DNA from: Symbiodinium natans
Lineage: Eukaryota > Sar > Dinophyceae > Suessiales > Symbiodiniaceae
DNA: 60,000 nt
Reading direction: 5' to 3'
Assembly: GCA_905221605.1 (NCBI GenBank)
Contig: CAJNDS010002417.1
Coordinates: 250,001-310,000 of the forward strand
Positions 50,851 through 60,000 of this stretch are shown in pieces. The notes beneath the pieces were generated by a model. It saw only the letters and a list, made by a program, of their open reading frames with translations, did not search any database and had not been told where the DNA came from. A program made the translations under genes and the position numbers. The stretch's first letter is position 1. The number at the start of each line of letters is the position of its first letter.

Positions 50851-51104
50851 TGGGGGGGGGGTAGGGGGTAGCACCAGGACAAGCCAAAAAGACAGGTGGG
50901 TGGGGGTGGGGGGGGTAGGGGGGGGGGTGGGGGGGTGGGGGGTGGTGGGGTTGGGGGGGGGGTGGGGTGGGGGGGGGGGGTTGGGGGGGGGGGGGTTGGG
51001 GGGGGGGGGGGGGGGGGGGGGGGGGTGGGGGGGTGTGGGGGGGGGGGGGGTGTGGGGGGGGGGGGGGGGGAGGGGGCGGGTGGGGGGGGGCAGTGGGGGG
51101 GGTG
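50851..51104. repeat. G-rich tract
   Basis: About 250 bp of nearly only G and T with many long G runs. ORFs of poly-Gly or poly-Pro across it are artefacts. Confidence 0.95.
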
Positions 51105-51210
51105 GAGGCCGGAAACGCTGATTTTGCTGAGGGCGCCCTACCCCCCCGTGCTGAACCCCCTGTTTACGCTGTGCGGGTGGCGCGGGTCCTCCACGAAAAA
51201 ATTGTGCACC

Positions 51211-51211
51211 G

Positions 51212-51244
<33 letters not shown>
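51211..51244. repeat. Poly-C tract
   Basis: An uninterrupted run of about 34 C, about 110 bp after the G-rich tract. Assembly length may be unreliable. Confidence 0.95.
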
Positions 51245-51245
<1 letters not shown>

Positions 51246-51322
51246 CGTTTTGGGGGGGTAAGGAGGGAAAGAGGGAGGTTTCACCTCCTTTTCCCATCCA
51301 ACACGCCGCCAGGGTCGGCGGA

Positions 51323-51364
51323 CCCTAAACCCTAAACCCTAAACCCTAAACCCTAAACCCTAAA
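51323..51364 (-). repeat. Telomere-type array (CCCTAAA)
   Basis: About six perfect units. Confidence 0.9.
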
Positions 51365-51376
51365 CATGCTTCCTCC

Positions 51377-54041
51377 ATGTTTCCGACTGCCGCCAAGGGC
51401 ATGAGCACCCCCTCATGGGCCTTGATGCAGCAGCTTTTGGAGGCTTCCTTGGACCTGCGTCCCTGGCACTGCGGGCTTGGCCATGGCAGCGAGAAGAGTT
51501 TTCACATGGGGACTCCAATCCGCTCAGGGCCAGCGTACCTGGAGGTCTCAGATGTCTACCGGGAGCGGCGCCTCGCTGCGTCAGTATCGTTGGGCTGAGC
51601 ATTGGGCAATGCTGCTCCCTGCAGCTTAAGTAGGGGTGGCGTGCACAACTGCCGCGAGCGGGCATGTGCACCGACACATCGCAGCAGTCCCAGATGGCTG
51701 AGCTTTAGTGCAAAACCATTCCATTCTCACCGGAAACTAGGAGTTTCCTTCGGTTTCTGTGCAACGGCTTGAAGAGCCCCGTTGGGGTTGGAGCACGCCA
51801 AACGTTGAAGGGTCCACACTCCTCACAAGTTCAAAACTCGGACAGGACTCACAAGACCCATGGGGCAAGATGCGAGACGTGAGACTGCAGGATGTGATAC
51901 GTACTTTGGTCAAACATGATGCGCTTCTCATGCATTCCAGTCCAGCAAAATGTATGCCGGGTGCGGAAAAGTTCTGGGGAGGCTTCGGTTTGGTTTAAGG
52001 CACCGTAAGCCGGTGCTTGTGGAAACCCGGTTCCGCTGAGAGAAGTGCATTTCCAGAATGTCCGGCACGCCATGGAGCTGAAGAGAACTGTGGTTTAAGG
52101 TTTAGGGTTTAGGGCCTTTCGGGCGTCAAGAGGTCACCTCTGATGCTTCACCGTAGCCTGACTCCAGACCTCGGATCGCCCAAACATTAGTTTCGGGGCC
52201 TGGCCTTGCAGTGGCGCCGCAGCTGCCCCCCCATGCATGGCCCGTGCACTTCCAGACGTGCAACAAGGCCCCTGGCTTACAGAACTTCGTCGCAGCGCTG
52301 AGCATCATGCTAAGGCATCTGCGCAACTGGCCTTTGCTGTGGACACGGAGCCCCACAACAGAGCACACCGGAGCTCTCCCAAAAACTTCTGAGAGGTTCT
52401 GGACCTCATTTTCTCATATCATTTGACCTAAGCGTGTGTTCCGCTGGAGCCAGAGAGGATGCAGCCTGCCTGGAGTCATCTGCTCAAGAACTTCGAGCCC
52501 GCGCTCAAATGCGCAGAGTTCTGCAGTGCTCTGCAGTGCTATGTAGTGCTAAGGTAAGCCGCGATGGCACAAGGAGGTTCGGTTCATGAGCTTGTAGCCC
52601 CTGTTTCGCCCGTCTTGTCTTTTTCCAGCCCCTTCTCAGCGTTGCCTCCTGGATGCCGGTTGGAAGGACTGCCGACTCCTTTGCGCCACAGGGCGCTCTG
52701 ACCTCTGCAGTTGCAAAGTGTCCAAGCAGGGACGTGTGACCTTGCAAATCCAAAACCCTAAGCCCCTGAACCCTGGCGAACTCTCTGAGGCGACTGCGTC
52801 GTGGTGGCCGCTGGCCAAGGGTAACCTGAGCAAGAACTTGCCGAGGTCTTTCCGCCAGGGAATGTGAAGGATTGGATTGTCGATGGGGTCGAACAAAGAG
52901 TCGACATTCCTTAGCTCTTTTTTTCAGCCCGGGGGGCCGAACGCCTCAAGATGGCGCCCTTGCCAGAGTCTGGTGGTGGCTGCTGCCTGGACGAAAGACA
53001 TCATTCTGGCATATTCTGGCTATGGACAGAGGCGGAGCAGTCGCAGCCCTAATCCACCGAGGTGGCCCTTGGTGAAATAAGGCCCGAGACCACCGCCAAA
53101 GTTCCGAAACCTACCCAGCCCCACCTGCCCAGAGACCAGATCGATCGTAATGCCAAGGCTTGACTTGCAAACATCGAAGTAAATCTCAACCCGAGACCAA
53201 GACCCCAAACCGGGCATCCGGCATACGACCGGTGGATTCTTACGTTTTGCGCAGTTTAGGCGGCCTCCGGCAGGTGAGCTTCCTTTCACCGCGCGTGTGA
53301 AGTGTCGGTGGCACGTCCAAAAATATTTTCGGCGTCTTCAAGGGACCTCCCCATCCTTGCTGCGCTTCACGTCCGCAGTGAACGTGATTTAGCAAAACTT
53401 GAGAAGACCAGCGCCGAGCTCAACCAGCAGGGCTGGCAATGCTGGCGATGCAGTTCAGCTGGGTTTTGCCTGGTTGGACTGCCCTGGCTCGACCCGACCA
53501 CACAGCAGCATGTTTAGCAATCCGCGCTACGAAGGCACTGCAATAAGGTGCGCACACTGCCACCTCTGGGCGGAGAAAGCTGTGGCGCCTGGTGGAGGCA
53601 CTGCATGCCCGCGGCGTAGCGGCGCAGTGCCAATGACAAAGGCCGAACTGCTTCTGACCACGTGTGCTGCCAGGAGTTACAACATGCCACCAAAAGCATC
53701 AGGCTTGACCGATGGAGACCAGTCGTGGCCTTGTGACGGTCTTTGATCGATTCTTGCCGCTGCGTGTTCTGTCTTCCTTGGCTTGTCTCGCATCATGCTG
53801 ACGTCAGCCATGCTACGTGCCTGCACCACAGATACCAATCGAGCTGGCACAGTGTGGAGGTGCGCAACATGCTGTCCATGGTGATGGACACAGCGCAGAG
53901 AAGCCACGAAAGGGCATAGGTAACTGCAGTCATCCCATACGATGGCTTCAACGAGACGGTGGCGGGTCTTCAGACTGCTGGGCTCAGTTAACGACTCGTG
54001 TCGCGCAGGCACTTGCTTTCCTGGTCGCTACTTGCGCAGCA
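51377..54041. other. Unassigned stretch
   Basis: About 2.7 kb with only short frames. The most protein-like is 51,377-51,598 plus (MFPTAAKGMSTPSWALMQQL, 73 codons, ATG start), but no splice or homology support is visible. A short TTTAGGG run lies at 52,094-52,113. Some of it may be introns or decayed elements. Confidence 0.3.
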
Positions 54042-54307
54042 GCCTCATCTTAGATTCCCAGGGCCCCGCCGCAGTGTCGTTTCTCCAATGCCATGAGGCG
54101 ATGGAATGCAGCAGCGCGGGGCTGAGCCAGTGGACGTCGTGCGTGCCTGGAGTTCTGCGATCAGTCCATTCTGCAGTGTTCTGTAGGTTCTACACCCCCA
54201 GCCCGTTGTGTTTCGTTCTCTCCCCGTGCAGTGCGGGGCAGCAACTTTGGCAGAATGTCTGCAAAGACTGGAAGACTGTGGGAAGCTTACCCGCTTGCTC
54301 TTGACGA

Positions 54308-54472
54308 AGGGCAACAGAGCTAGGACGACTTGAGCAAGGCACCGGCAATGTCTCGGCCACCGCAGATGGCCTGGCCAAGTTGCCTGTTCACGTTGCGCGG
54401 GTCGCTGCTGCACACGTTGGCCATGCAAGAAGCCTGCTGAGGCTCAAGGATGCGATGCCCAGCTCGCTGTGA
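54308..54472 (+). CDS. Exon-like segment in tandem unit 1
   Basis: A 54-codon open segment following CTTGACGAAG, reading RATELGRLEQGTGNVSATAD then GLAKLPVHVARVA, with a stop at 54,472. The diverged copy at 58,073 reads RATAPGCFEKGTGNFLATVD then CLAELPVHVARVA. Retention of protein similarity between copies suggests a real coding exon. No family recognised. Upstream DWKTVGSLPA may belong to the same protein. Confidence 0.4.
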   Translation, partial: RATELGRLEQGTGNVSATADGLAKLPVHVARVAAAHVGHARSLLRLKDAMPSSL

Positions 54473-55316
54473 TGCTCGCTGTTAAGCGCCAACCGCAGAG
54501 AGGCGGTCGCCGCATGCAGCCTCGCCTGCCCTGCTTCTTGAGAGCTGTGCGCTGCCGTGCAGCAGTTTCGTCTTGTTGCTGTTGAGTGCTGAGGGCAGGC
54601 AATCCTATGGCCAGGAAGGCTGAGCAGCTTGAAGGCATGGAGCATGCAGTTACCACTCCTGAGTGTGGGACATAGCGGCGTAGTGAGCTGCGTCGCGGCC
54701 GTCTCTTGCCGTTCAACTCTGCGTCCGGAATGTTTGAGAAGCAGAAGCATCGACAAATTGTGCTTGCAACGAGTTGATCTGTTGGAGATCTTTGACAAGA
54801 TTCGCTTGTGATGTCACGTGCTGCTGATCGTATGCGCCTGCTCGGAACAGCGACTCGCGTTGGAAGTGGGCACGCGCTCTCTCATTTTTGGGGACGATCG
54901 CGAGACCCGATTGCCAGTGCTAGTCCCATAGCACAGCGCATGCTTGGTTTCCAGCCAGTGTGCCTGTGACTGGCTTCACTAGTTGGTTTAGCACAACACC
55001 TGGGTCAGCTGGCCCGTTTGGCCTCTACTCAGGACTGCTCCTGCTCAGCGGCCTCATCTTAGATTCCCAGGGCCCCGCCGCAGTGTCGTTTCTCCAATGC
55101 CATGAGGCGATGGAATGCAGCAGCGCGGGGCTGAGCCAGTGGACGTCGTGCGTGCCTGGAGTTCTGCGATCAGTCCATTCTGCAGTGTTCTGTAGGTTCT
55201 ACACCCCCAGCCCGTTGTGTTTCGTTCTCTCCCCGTGCAGTGCGGGGCAGCAACTTGGGCAGAATGTCTGCAAAGACTGGAAGACTGTAGGAAGCTTACC
55301 CGCTTGCTCTTGACGA

Positions 55317-55481
55317 AGGGCAACAGAGCTAGGACGACTTGAGCAAGGCACCGGCAATGTCTCGGCCACCGCAGATGGCCTGGCCAAGTTGCCTGTTCAC
55401 GTTGCGCGGGTCGCTGCTGCACACGTTGGCCATGCAAGAAGCCTGCTGAGGCTCAAGGATGCGATGCCCAGCTCGCTGTGA
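55317..55481 (+). CDS. Exon-like segment in tandem unit 2
   Basis: Same segment as in unit 1, 1,009 bp downstream, with the same reading frame and stop. Confidence 0.4.
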   Translation, partial: RATELGRLEQGTGNVSATADGLAKLPVHVARVAAAHVGHARSLLRLKDAMPSSL

Positions 55482-56325
55482 TGCTCGCTGTTAAGCGCCA
55501 ACCGCAGAGAGGCGGTCGCCGCATGCAGCCTCGCCTGCCCTGCTTCTTGAGAGCTGTGCGCTGCCGTGCAGCAGTTTCGTCTTGTTGCTGTTGAGTGCTG
55601 TGGGCCAGCAATCCTATGGCCAGGAAGGCTGAGCAGCTTGAAGGCATGGAGCATGCAGTTACCACTCCTGAGTGTGGGACATAGCAGCGTAGTGAGCTGC
55701 GTCGCGGCCGTCTCTTGCCGTTCAACTCTGCGTCCGGAATGTTTGAGAAGCAGAAGCATCGACAAATTGTGCTTGCAACGAGTTGATCTGTTGGAGATCT
55801 TTGACAAGATTCGCTTGTGATGTCACGTGCTGCTGATCGTATGCGCCTGCTCGGAACAGCGACTCGCGTTGGAAGTGGGCACGCGCTCTCTCATTTTTGG
55901 GGACGATCGCGAGACCCGATTGCCAGTGCTAGTCCCATAGCACAGCGCATGCTTGGTTTCCAGCCAGTGTGCCTGTGACTGGCTTCACTAGTTGGTTTAG
56001 CACAACACCTGGGTCAGCTGGCCCGTTTGGCCTCTACTCAGGACTGCTCCTGCTCAGCGGCCTCATCTTAGATTCCCAGGGCCCCGCCGCAGTGTCGTTT
56101 CTCCAATGCCATGAGGCGATGGAATGCAGCAGCGCGGGGCTGAGCCAGTGGACGTCGTGCGTGCCTGGAGTTCTGCGATCAGTCCATTCTGCAGTGTTCT
56201 GTAGGTTCTACACCCCCAGCCCGTTGTGTTTCGTTCTCTCCCCGTGCAGTGCGGGGCAGCAACTTGGGCAGAATGTCTGCAAAGACTGGAAGACTGTAGG
56301 AAGCTTACCCGCTTGCTCTTGACGA

Positions 56326-56490
56326 AGGGCAACAGAGCTAGGACGACTTGAGCAAGGCACCAGCAATGTCTCGGCCACCGCAGATGGCCTGGCCAAGTTG
56401 CCTGTTCACGTTGCGCGGGTCGCTGCTGCACACGTTGGCCATGCAAGAAGCCTGCTGAGGCTCAAGGATGCGATGCCCAGCTCGCTGTGA
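56326..56490 (+). CDS. Exon-like segment in tandem unit 3
   Basis: Same segment as in units 1 and 2. It has one visible change (CACCAGCAAT for CACCGGCAAT, Gly to Ser in GTGN). Confidence 0.4.
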   Translation, partial: RATELGRLEQGTSNVSATADGLAKLPVHVARVAAAHVGHARSLLRLKDAMPSSL

Positions 56491-56747
56491 TGCTCGCTGT
56501 TAAGCGCCAACCGCAGAGAGGCGGTCGCCGCATGCAGCCTCGCCTGTCCTGCTTCTTGAGAGCTGTGCGCTGCCGTGCAGCAGTTTCGTCTTGTTGCTGT
56601 TGAGTGCTGAGGGCAGGCAATCCTATGGCCAGGAAGGCTGAGCAGCTTGAAGGCATGGGAGGCATAGCGGCGTAGTGAGCTGCGTCGCGGCCGTCTCTTG
56701 CCGTTCAACCTCTCTTGCCGTTCAACCCTGCGTCCGGAATGTTTGAG

Positions 56748-57823
56748 CAAGGTGGGTGTTGAATGATGGGACACCGTCAGCTGCACACTTGCACACATGT
56801 GTCAAGGTTCGGCCATGTTGGGATTATGCACGTCTGTGTTCAGCAAGCAGTAGCATCGACAATCTTGTCTGGCTGTTCAAGCGTTGGTGCTGCCACCTTC
56901 AGCAAGATACCTGCGCCTTCTGCCAGGGGCCTGCAACACTCCAAGTCGTGTCCAAATCCAGCCCGTGCCATTTAGAAGTGGTTTTCAACATGTTCTCGGA
57001 CACAACGCTGCAATCTTCGCTTCCTCATTTGGAAGGCCTTTTCACGCGTCTGCTTGGTCACGATTGCACATGTCGCCCTCTTGATCTTAGGGCCTACGGT
57101 TAAACCCGTTCAAAGGGCAATCGCCACGCGAACCTTGGACAAAGTTCGTTTAAGCCCGTCGGCCATCGTCGACCCTCGTGCCTTTGTCGTTCCCCCTGCC
57201 TTCTCCGAGGCTTGTTCGGTTTCAGGGTTCGTCGACCCCCGCTGGGGCAAGTTGAGAGGTGGGAAGTGAAGAACATCAGGCTCGGCAAGCGCAGATTCGC
57301 AAACCCTTCTCTTGCCTTCGTCGAAGTCGCCTGACTTCGCACAGATTCGTTTTGGAGGTGTTGGGCTTACAAGGTTCGCGCTGGGGGTGCACCTTTGGGG
57401 GGTCCCGTCTGTTCGGCCCCTAGGTTACTCATGGTTCCGAGGGCCTTCACATTGTGCAAAGCCTTCGCCGAAGCAACCACCTCCCCGGCTTTCAGTGCAG
57501 AACTTTTGTCGTGCACGAAAAAGTGACCCACACTTGATTTGTGTGGTTGTGCTGGAACTGTTGTCTGCTGTATGAGCCCACCTGACTAGGCTTTGGTCAT
57601 GTGACACCACGTGTACCGGAGGTGTGCCGAGGATCGGAGAAGTCTGGGAAGGATCCCTAGGGACTTCAGTACCTTCAGTACTTTGTACTGCCTGACAAGA
57701 GGAGTGCTCCATGTAAATGCATCAAAGCAGCATTTCCGGGCATCGCCTGGGCCTCGCTCTTCAAATCGACAGACCTTGCGCCGATGGAGACGGGCATCTC
57801 ATGATTCGTAGGGTACCCTGGTC
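56748..57823. other. Unassigned stretch
   Basis: About 1.1 kb. Right after the array a fragment (CAGTAGCATCGACAAT near 56,848) still resembles the array unit. Otherwise short frames only. Confidence 0.3.
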
Positions 57824-58336
57824 ATGGCGCTACTCTACCTGTTCTTGTTTGGTAGTAGCAGCATACCCCTCCTGATCAACGCGATCTGGGCCGTTTCTGT
57901 GATCATCACTGTTGAGCACCTCATGATTGACTTTGGTAGCGTTGTTGCTGCGCACTGCTTTCCCATTGAAAACCATCATGGTGCCTCTCAACAAGCTTAC
58001 ATAAAAGCGCACAATATGCAGGTTGTTCATGTTCGAAGGCGGCCCGGACATGCTTTGCAGCGTGTTCCCAGGAGGGCAACAGCCCCAGGATGTTTTGAGA
58101 AAGGCACCGGCAATTTCTTGGCTACTGTAGACTGCTTGGCGGAGTTGCCGGTTCATGTTGCGCGGGTCGCTACTCTGCGCATGTTGGGGAAGCCTCTCAC
58201 CGTGGCACATGGCCCGGGCCCAGCTGTCTCCTTGCTCTTCGCCGCCAAGCGCGGAGCGCGTGGGGCTTCGGCCATGCTCGGATCCAGGTGTTGTGTTCCC
58301 TGTGGAACTCAGGGGGCATCACTTTCGACGAGTTGA
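57824..58336 (+). CDS. ORF containing a diverged copy of the tandem-unit exon
   Basis: A 170-codon ORF from ATG 57,824. Its start (MALLYLFLFGSSSIPLLINA) is strongly hydrophobic and could be a signal or membrane segment. From codon 84 it contains the conserved segment RATAPGCFEKGTGNFLATVD...LPVHVARVATLRML shared with the array at 54-56 kb, after a possible splice acceptor (TTCCCAG). The hydrophobic part and the conserved part may belong to different exons. Function unknown. Confidence 0.4.
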   Translation: MALLYLFLFGSSSIPLLINAIWAVSVIITVEHLMIDFGSVVAAHCFPIENHHGASQQAYIKAHNMQVVHVRRRPGHALQRVPRRATAPGCFEKGTGNFLATVDCLAELPVHVARVATLRMLGKPLTVAHGPGPAVSLLFAAKRGARGASAMLGSRCCVPCGTQGASLSTS

Positions 58337-59928
58337 CCTGTTCTCTGCCAGGTGATGCCACGTGCTGCTCACAAGCAGCATCTTGCGTCGAAAGTGTGGC
58401 GAGTTGCCTATGTTAGAATGGGACTCGCAGGACCTTATTTTCAGTTGTTCTGGCCCATAGAGCCTGCTTCGCTTGGTTTCCAGCCAGTGTGGATCTGATA
58501 GGCTTCTTCGATCGATTCCACCAAACACCTGGGGCAGCTGACCCGTCTGGCCCCTCAGGACGACTCCCAGCGCCCCACTGCAGCGTCGCCTCTCTCATGC
58601 CGCCAGATGCGCAGCCAGTCGAGCCTGGGCCAGACCTGTGTGGCTGGACGCTGCGGCGGTGATTGGATGCTTGCAGTTGTCGGCAGGCATCGGCAGGTTA
58701 AAGGAGCTGACGGTAGGATGAAGCAGCAGAGCAAGGCATAGCACCCCTCAGAGAGATTCGGGCCTCCGGACGCAAGCTTGGCTTTGCAGTCCATCTGTGA
58801 GCCAAGAATGCGCAGCAGATTCCGGAACCCGATCGCCGCCCGCAAGCCGCTCATCGCGTTTTGACTCCACCCGATTTCGTTGTCTGTTCCGTCGGCTGTG
58901 AGCACTGGCAACCGCTGGCGTCAGTCTGTGCGAGGGATTTGCTGGAAGGGCCGCAGGCAATCTGCTCCACTACCTGGTGAGCCATAGTCCAGCAGGTCAC
59001 ATGCCAAGGTTAGAAGAAAAGCTCGGCGTTGATCTGCGCTTACACAAGGACGGCTTTTGTCAAGGCAGGCAGGTCCCATTGGTGTGTGTGACTCGTGTGT
59101 ACGTGTGGTCAGATGTTGACACTGTGATGGATCGGGCACCATGCACCAGCGTCCCATCGGTGGTAGGTTGCTTTTGGCAATATTCATTCGGCATCATCTG
59201 CCTTGCGGCGGATCTCCATGCAGCATGCGTTTAAATGGCCGGACAACACGTCCAAGGCTGACAATTCGCAGCGCCTCACAGCATGAAGTGGCCCCCCGCG
59301 CCCGCCGCAGATTCTGATGCACGAGGCTGCGTAAAGTGGCTGGGGACGTCCAAAAATGCTTCCATCGTTCAAGGCCACCCCCTGCTAAGTGTTGAGTGTT
59401 GGGAATAGCGGCCCGACATAGCCCGACGTCAGCACTCGGATCGCTTTTTTGGGGTTTGTTTAATGGGACTGCCTCACTTGCTGGAGGTAGGGCACGATGA
59501 CGGACCGTTGAAGCACCGACCTTGAAAACCTAGGGCGAGCAACAACCCTTAATGAAAGGTGCCATTGAGATACGCATCCCCCCAGAGAAGCCCAGAAAAC
59601 GCATAAATATGTGCTGTCACGAAGGCACGAGAAGCTGCCTCGACTGCAAGCAAGACCTGACTCTAATTCGAGGGGCCTGCCCGCCGAGATGTGACCTTTG
59701 CAGTCCGCACCCACCTTCTCCGTTTAACCTCAGTTGCAAGAAGGACTGCCTAGACGGGTATGGCAAGGTATAGCACTTGGAAGAATCCAGGCTTGTGTGC
59801 ATCTTAGTCGGGTCAGTCGCAGCTGCATCGTGCGAGGCAGGTCAAGATGTTTGTCAAGCGTTGCTTGTGATGCCATGTGTTGCTCACAGTAAGCACATGC
59901 GGAAGCAGCCTCTAGCATGGTAAGTGGC
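58337..59928. other. Unassigned stretch with diverged array-unit sequence
   Basis: 58,337-58,640 is alignable at DNA level with the tandem unit (GCTTGGTTTCCAGCCAGTGT is shared). The rest holds short frames only. Confidence 0.35.
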
Positions 59929-60000
59929 GCTGTCTCCTTGCTCTTCGCCGCCAAGCGCGGAGCGCGTGGGGCTTCGGCCATGCTCGGATCCAGGTGTTGT
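59929..60000 (+). repeat. Duplicate of 58,223-58,294
   Basis: 72 bp identical to 58,223-58,294, running off the end of the window. It is part of a recent duplication of the array-related unit. Confidence 0.9.

Larger units (their letters stand above)
54042..56747 (+). repeat. 1,009-bp tandem array, 2.7 copies
   Basis: Units start at 54,042, 55,051 and 56,060, all with GCCTCATCTTAGATTCCCAG. Units 1 and 2 differ at only a handful of positions. Unit 3 is cut short near 56,747 after a deletion of about 31 bp and a small duplication near its end. Each unit carries the exon-like segment listed separately. Confidence 0.95.

Noticed and set aside
50743-51335. Gly-rich or Pro-rich proteins
   Set aside because: Translations of the G-rich and C-rich tracts.
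54045-56446. Three repeated minus-strand ORFs (MHGQRVQQRPAQ...) in the tandem array
   Set aside because: The plus strand shows protein-level conservation with the diverged copy at 58 kb; the minus frames show none that I can see.

Overview
The window looks like nuclear DNA of a dinoflagellate; this is inference. The evidence is many interstitial arrays of TTTAGGG/CCCTAAA, intron-bearing genes with GC-AG as well as GT-AG boundaries, a copia polyprotein of a type I associate from memory with dinoflagellates (motifs LPGQRDG and VHVDDMM), and a high load of decayed retroelements and simple repeats. I see no rRNA, tRNA, CRISPR array or bacterial operon.

Layout. Positions 1-7,230 (+) hold the end of a large ORF with a retroelement-type RNase H and a C-terminal part with polymerase-palm-like motifs, followed by three ORFs, two of them related to each other. 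Positions 7,270-12,020 (-) hold a second block of retroelement-like or unknown ORFs: an alpha/beta-hydrolase-like protein, coiled-coil proteins, and a fragment homologous to an ORF of the first block. Positions 12,738-19,091 (+) are a chain of five ORFs in changing frames with a repeat-rich 3' region ending in a short poly(A). That end lies inside the second exon of a minus-strand gene, as a retroelement insertion would. A second, decayed copy of this element lies at 28.06-40.55 kb. Three minus-strand multi-exon genes occupy 19.1-26.4 kb.

The clearest element is a copia-type LTR retrotransposon at 29,629-37,991. It has identical 133-bp LTRs, a GCTTG target duplication, a tRNA-iMet-like primer site, a polypurine tract, gag, protease, integrase, RT and RNase H, and an unusual C-terminal extension. 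It sits inside an ORF of the decayed second element copy. Its own reading frame is broken in gag and between RT and RNase H.

From 40.65 to 60 kb: a minus-strand gene with very short candidate introns; a (TTCTTA)n tract; a six-exon alpha/beta hydrolase (42.77-47.20 kb) whose long introns are filled with telomere-type repeats, (GAA)n and (GTC)n; a secreted Cys-rich protein gene (48.71-49.66 kb); poly-G/poly-C tracts; a 1,009-bp tandem array (54.04-56.75 kb) carrying a conserved exon-like segment; and diverged copies of that unit at 58.1 and 59.9 kb.

The most unusual items are the RNase H/palm-like ORF, the Met-free ORF upstream of gag, the paired 20-bp repeats at constant 65-66 bp spacing in the element tails, the candidate 19-37 nt introns, and the telomere repeats inside gene introns.
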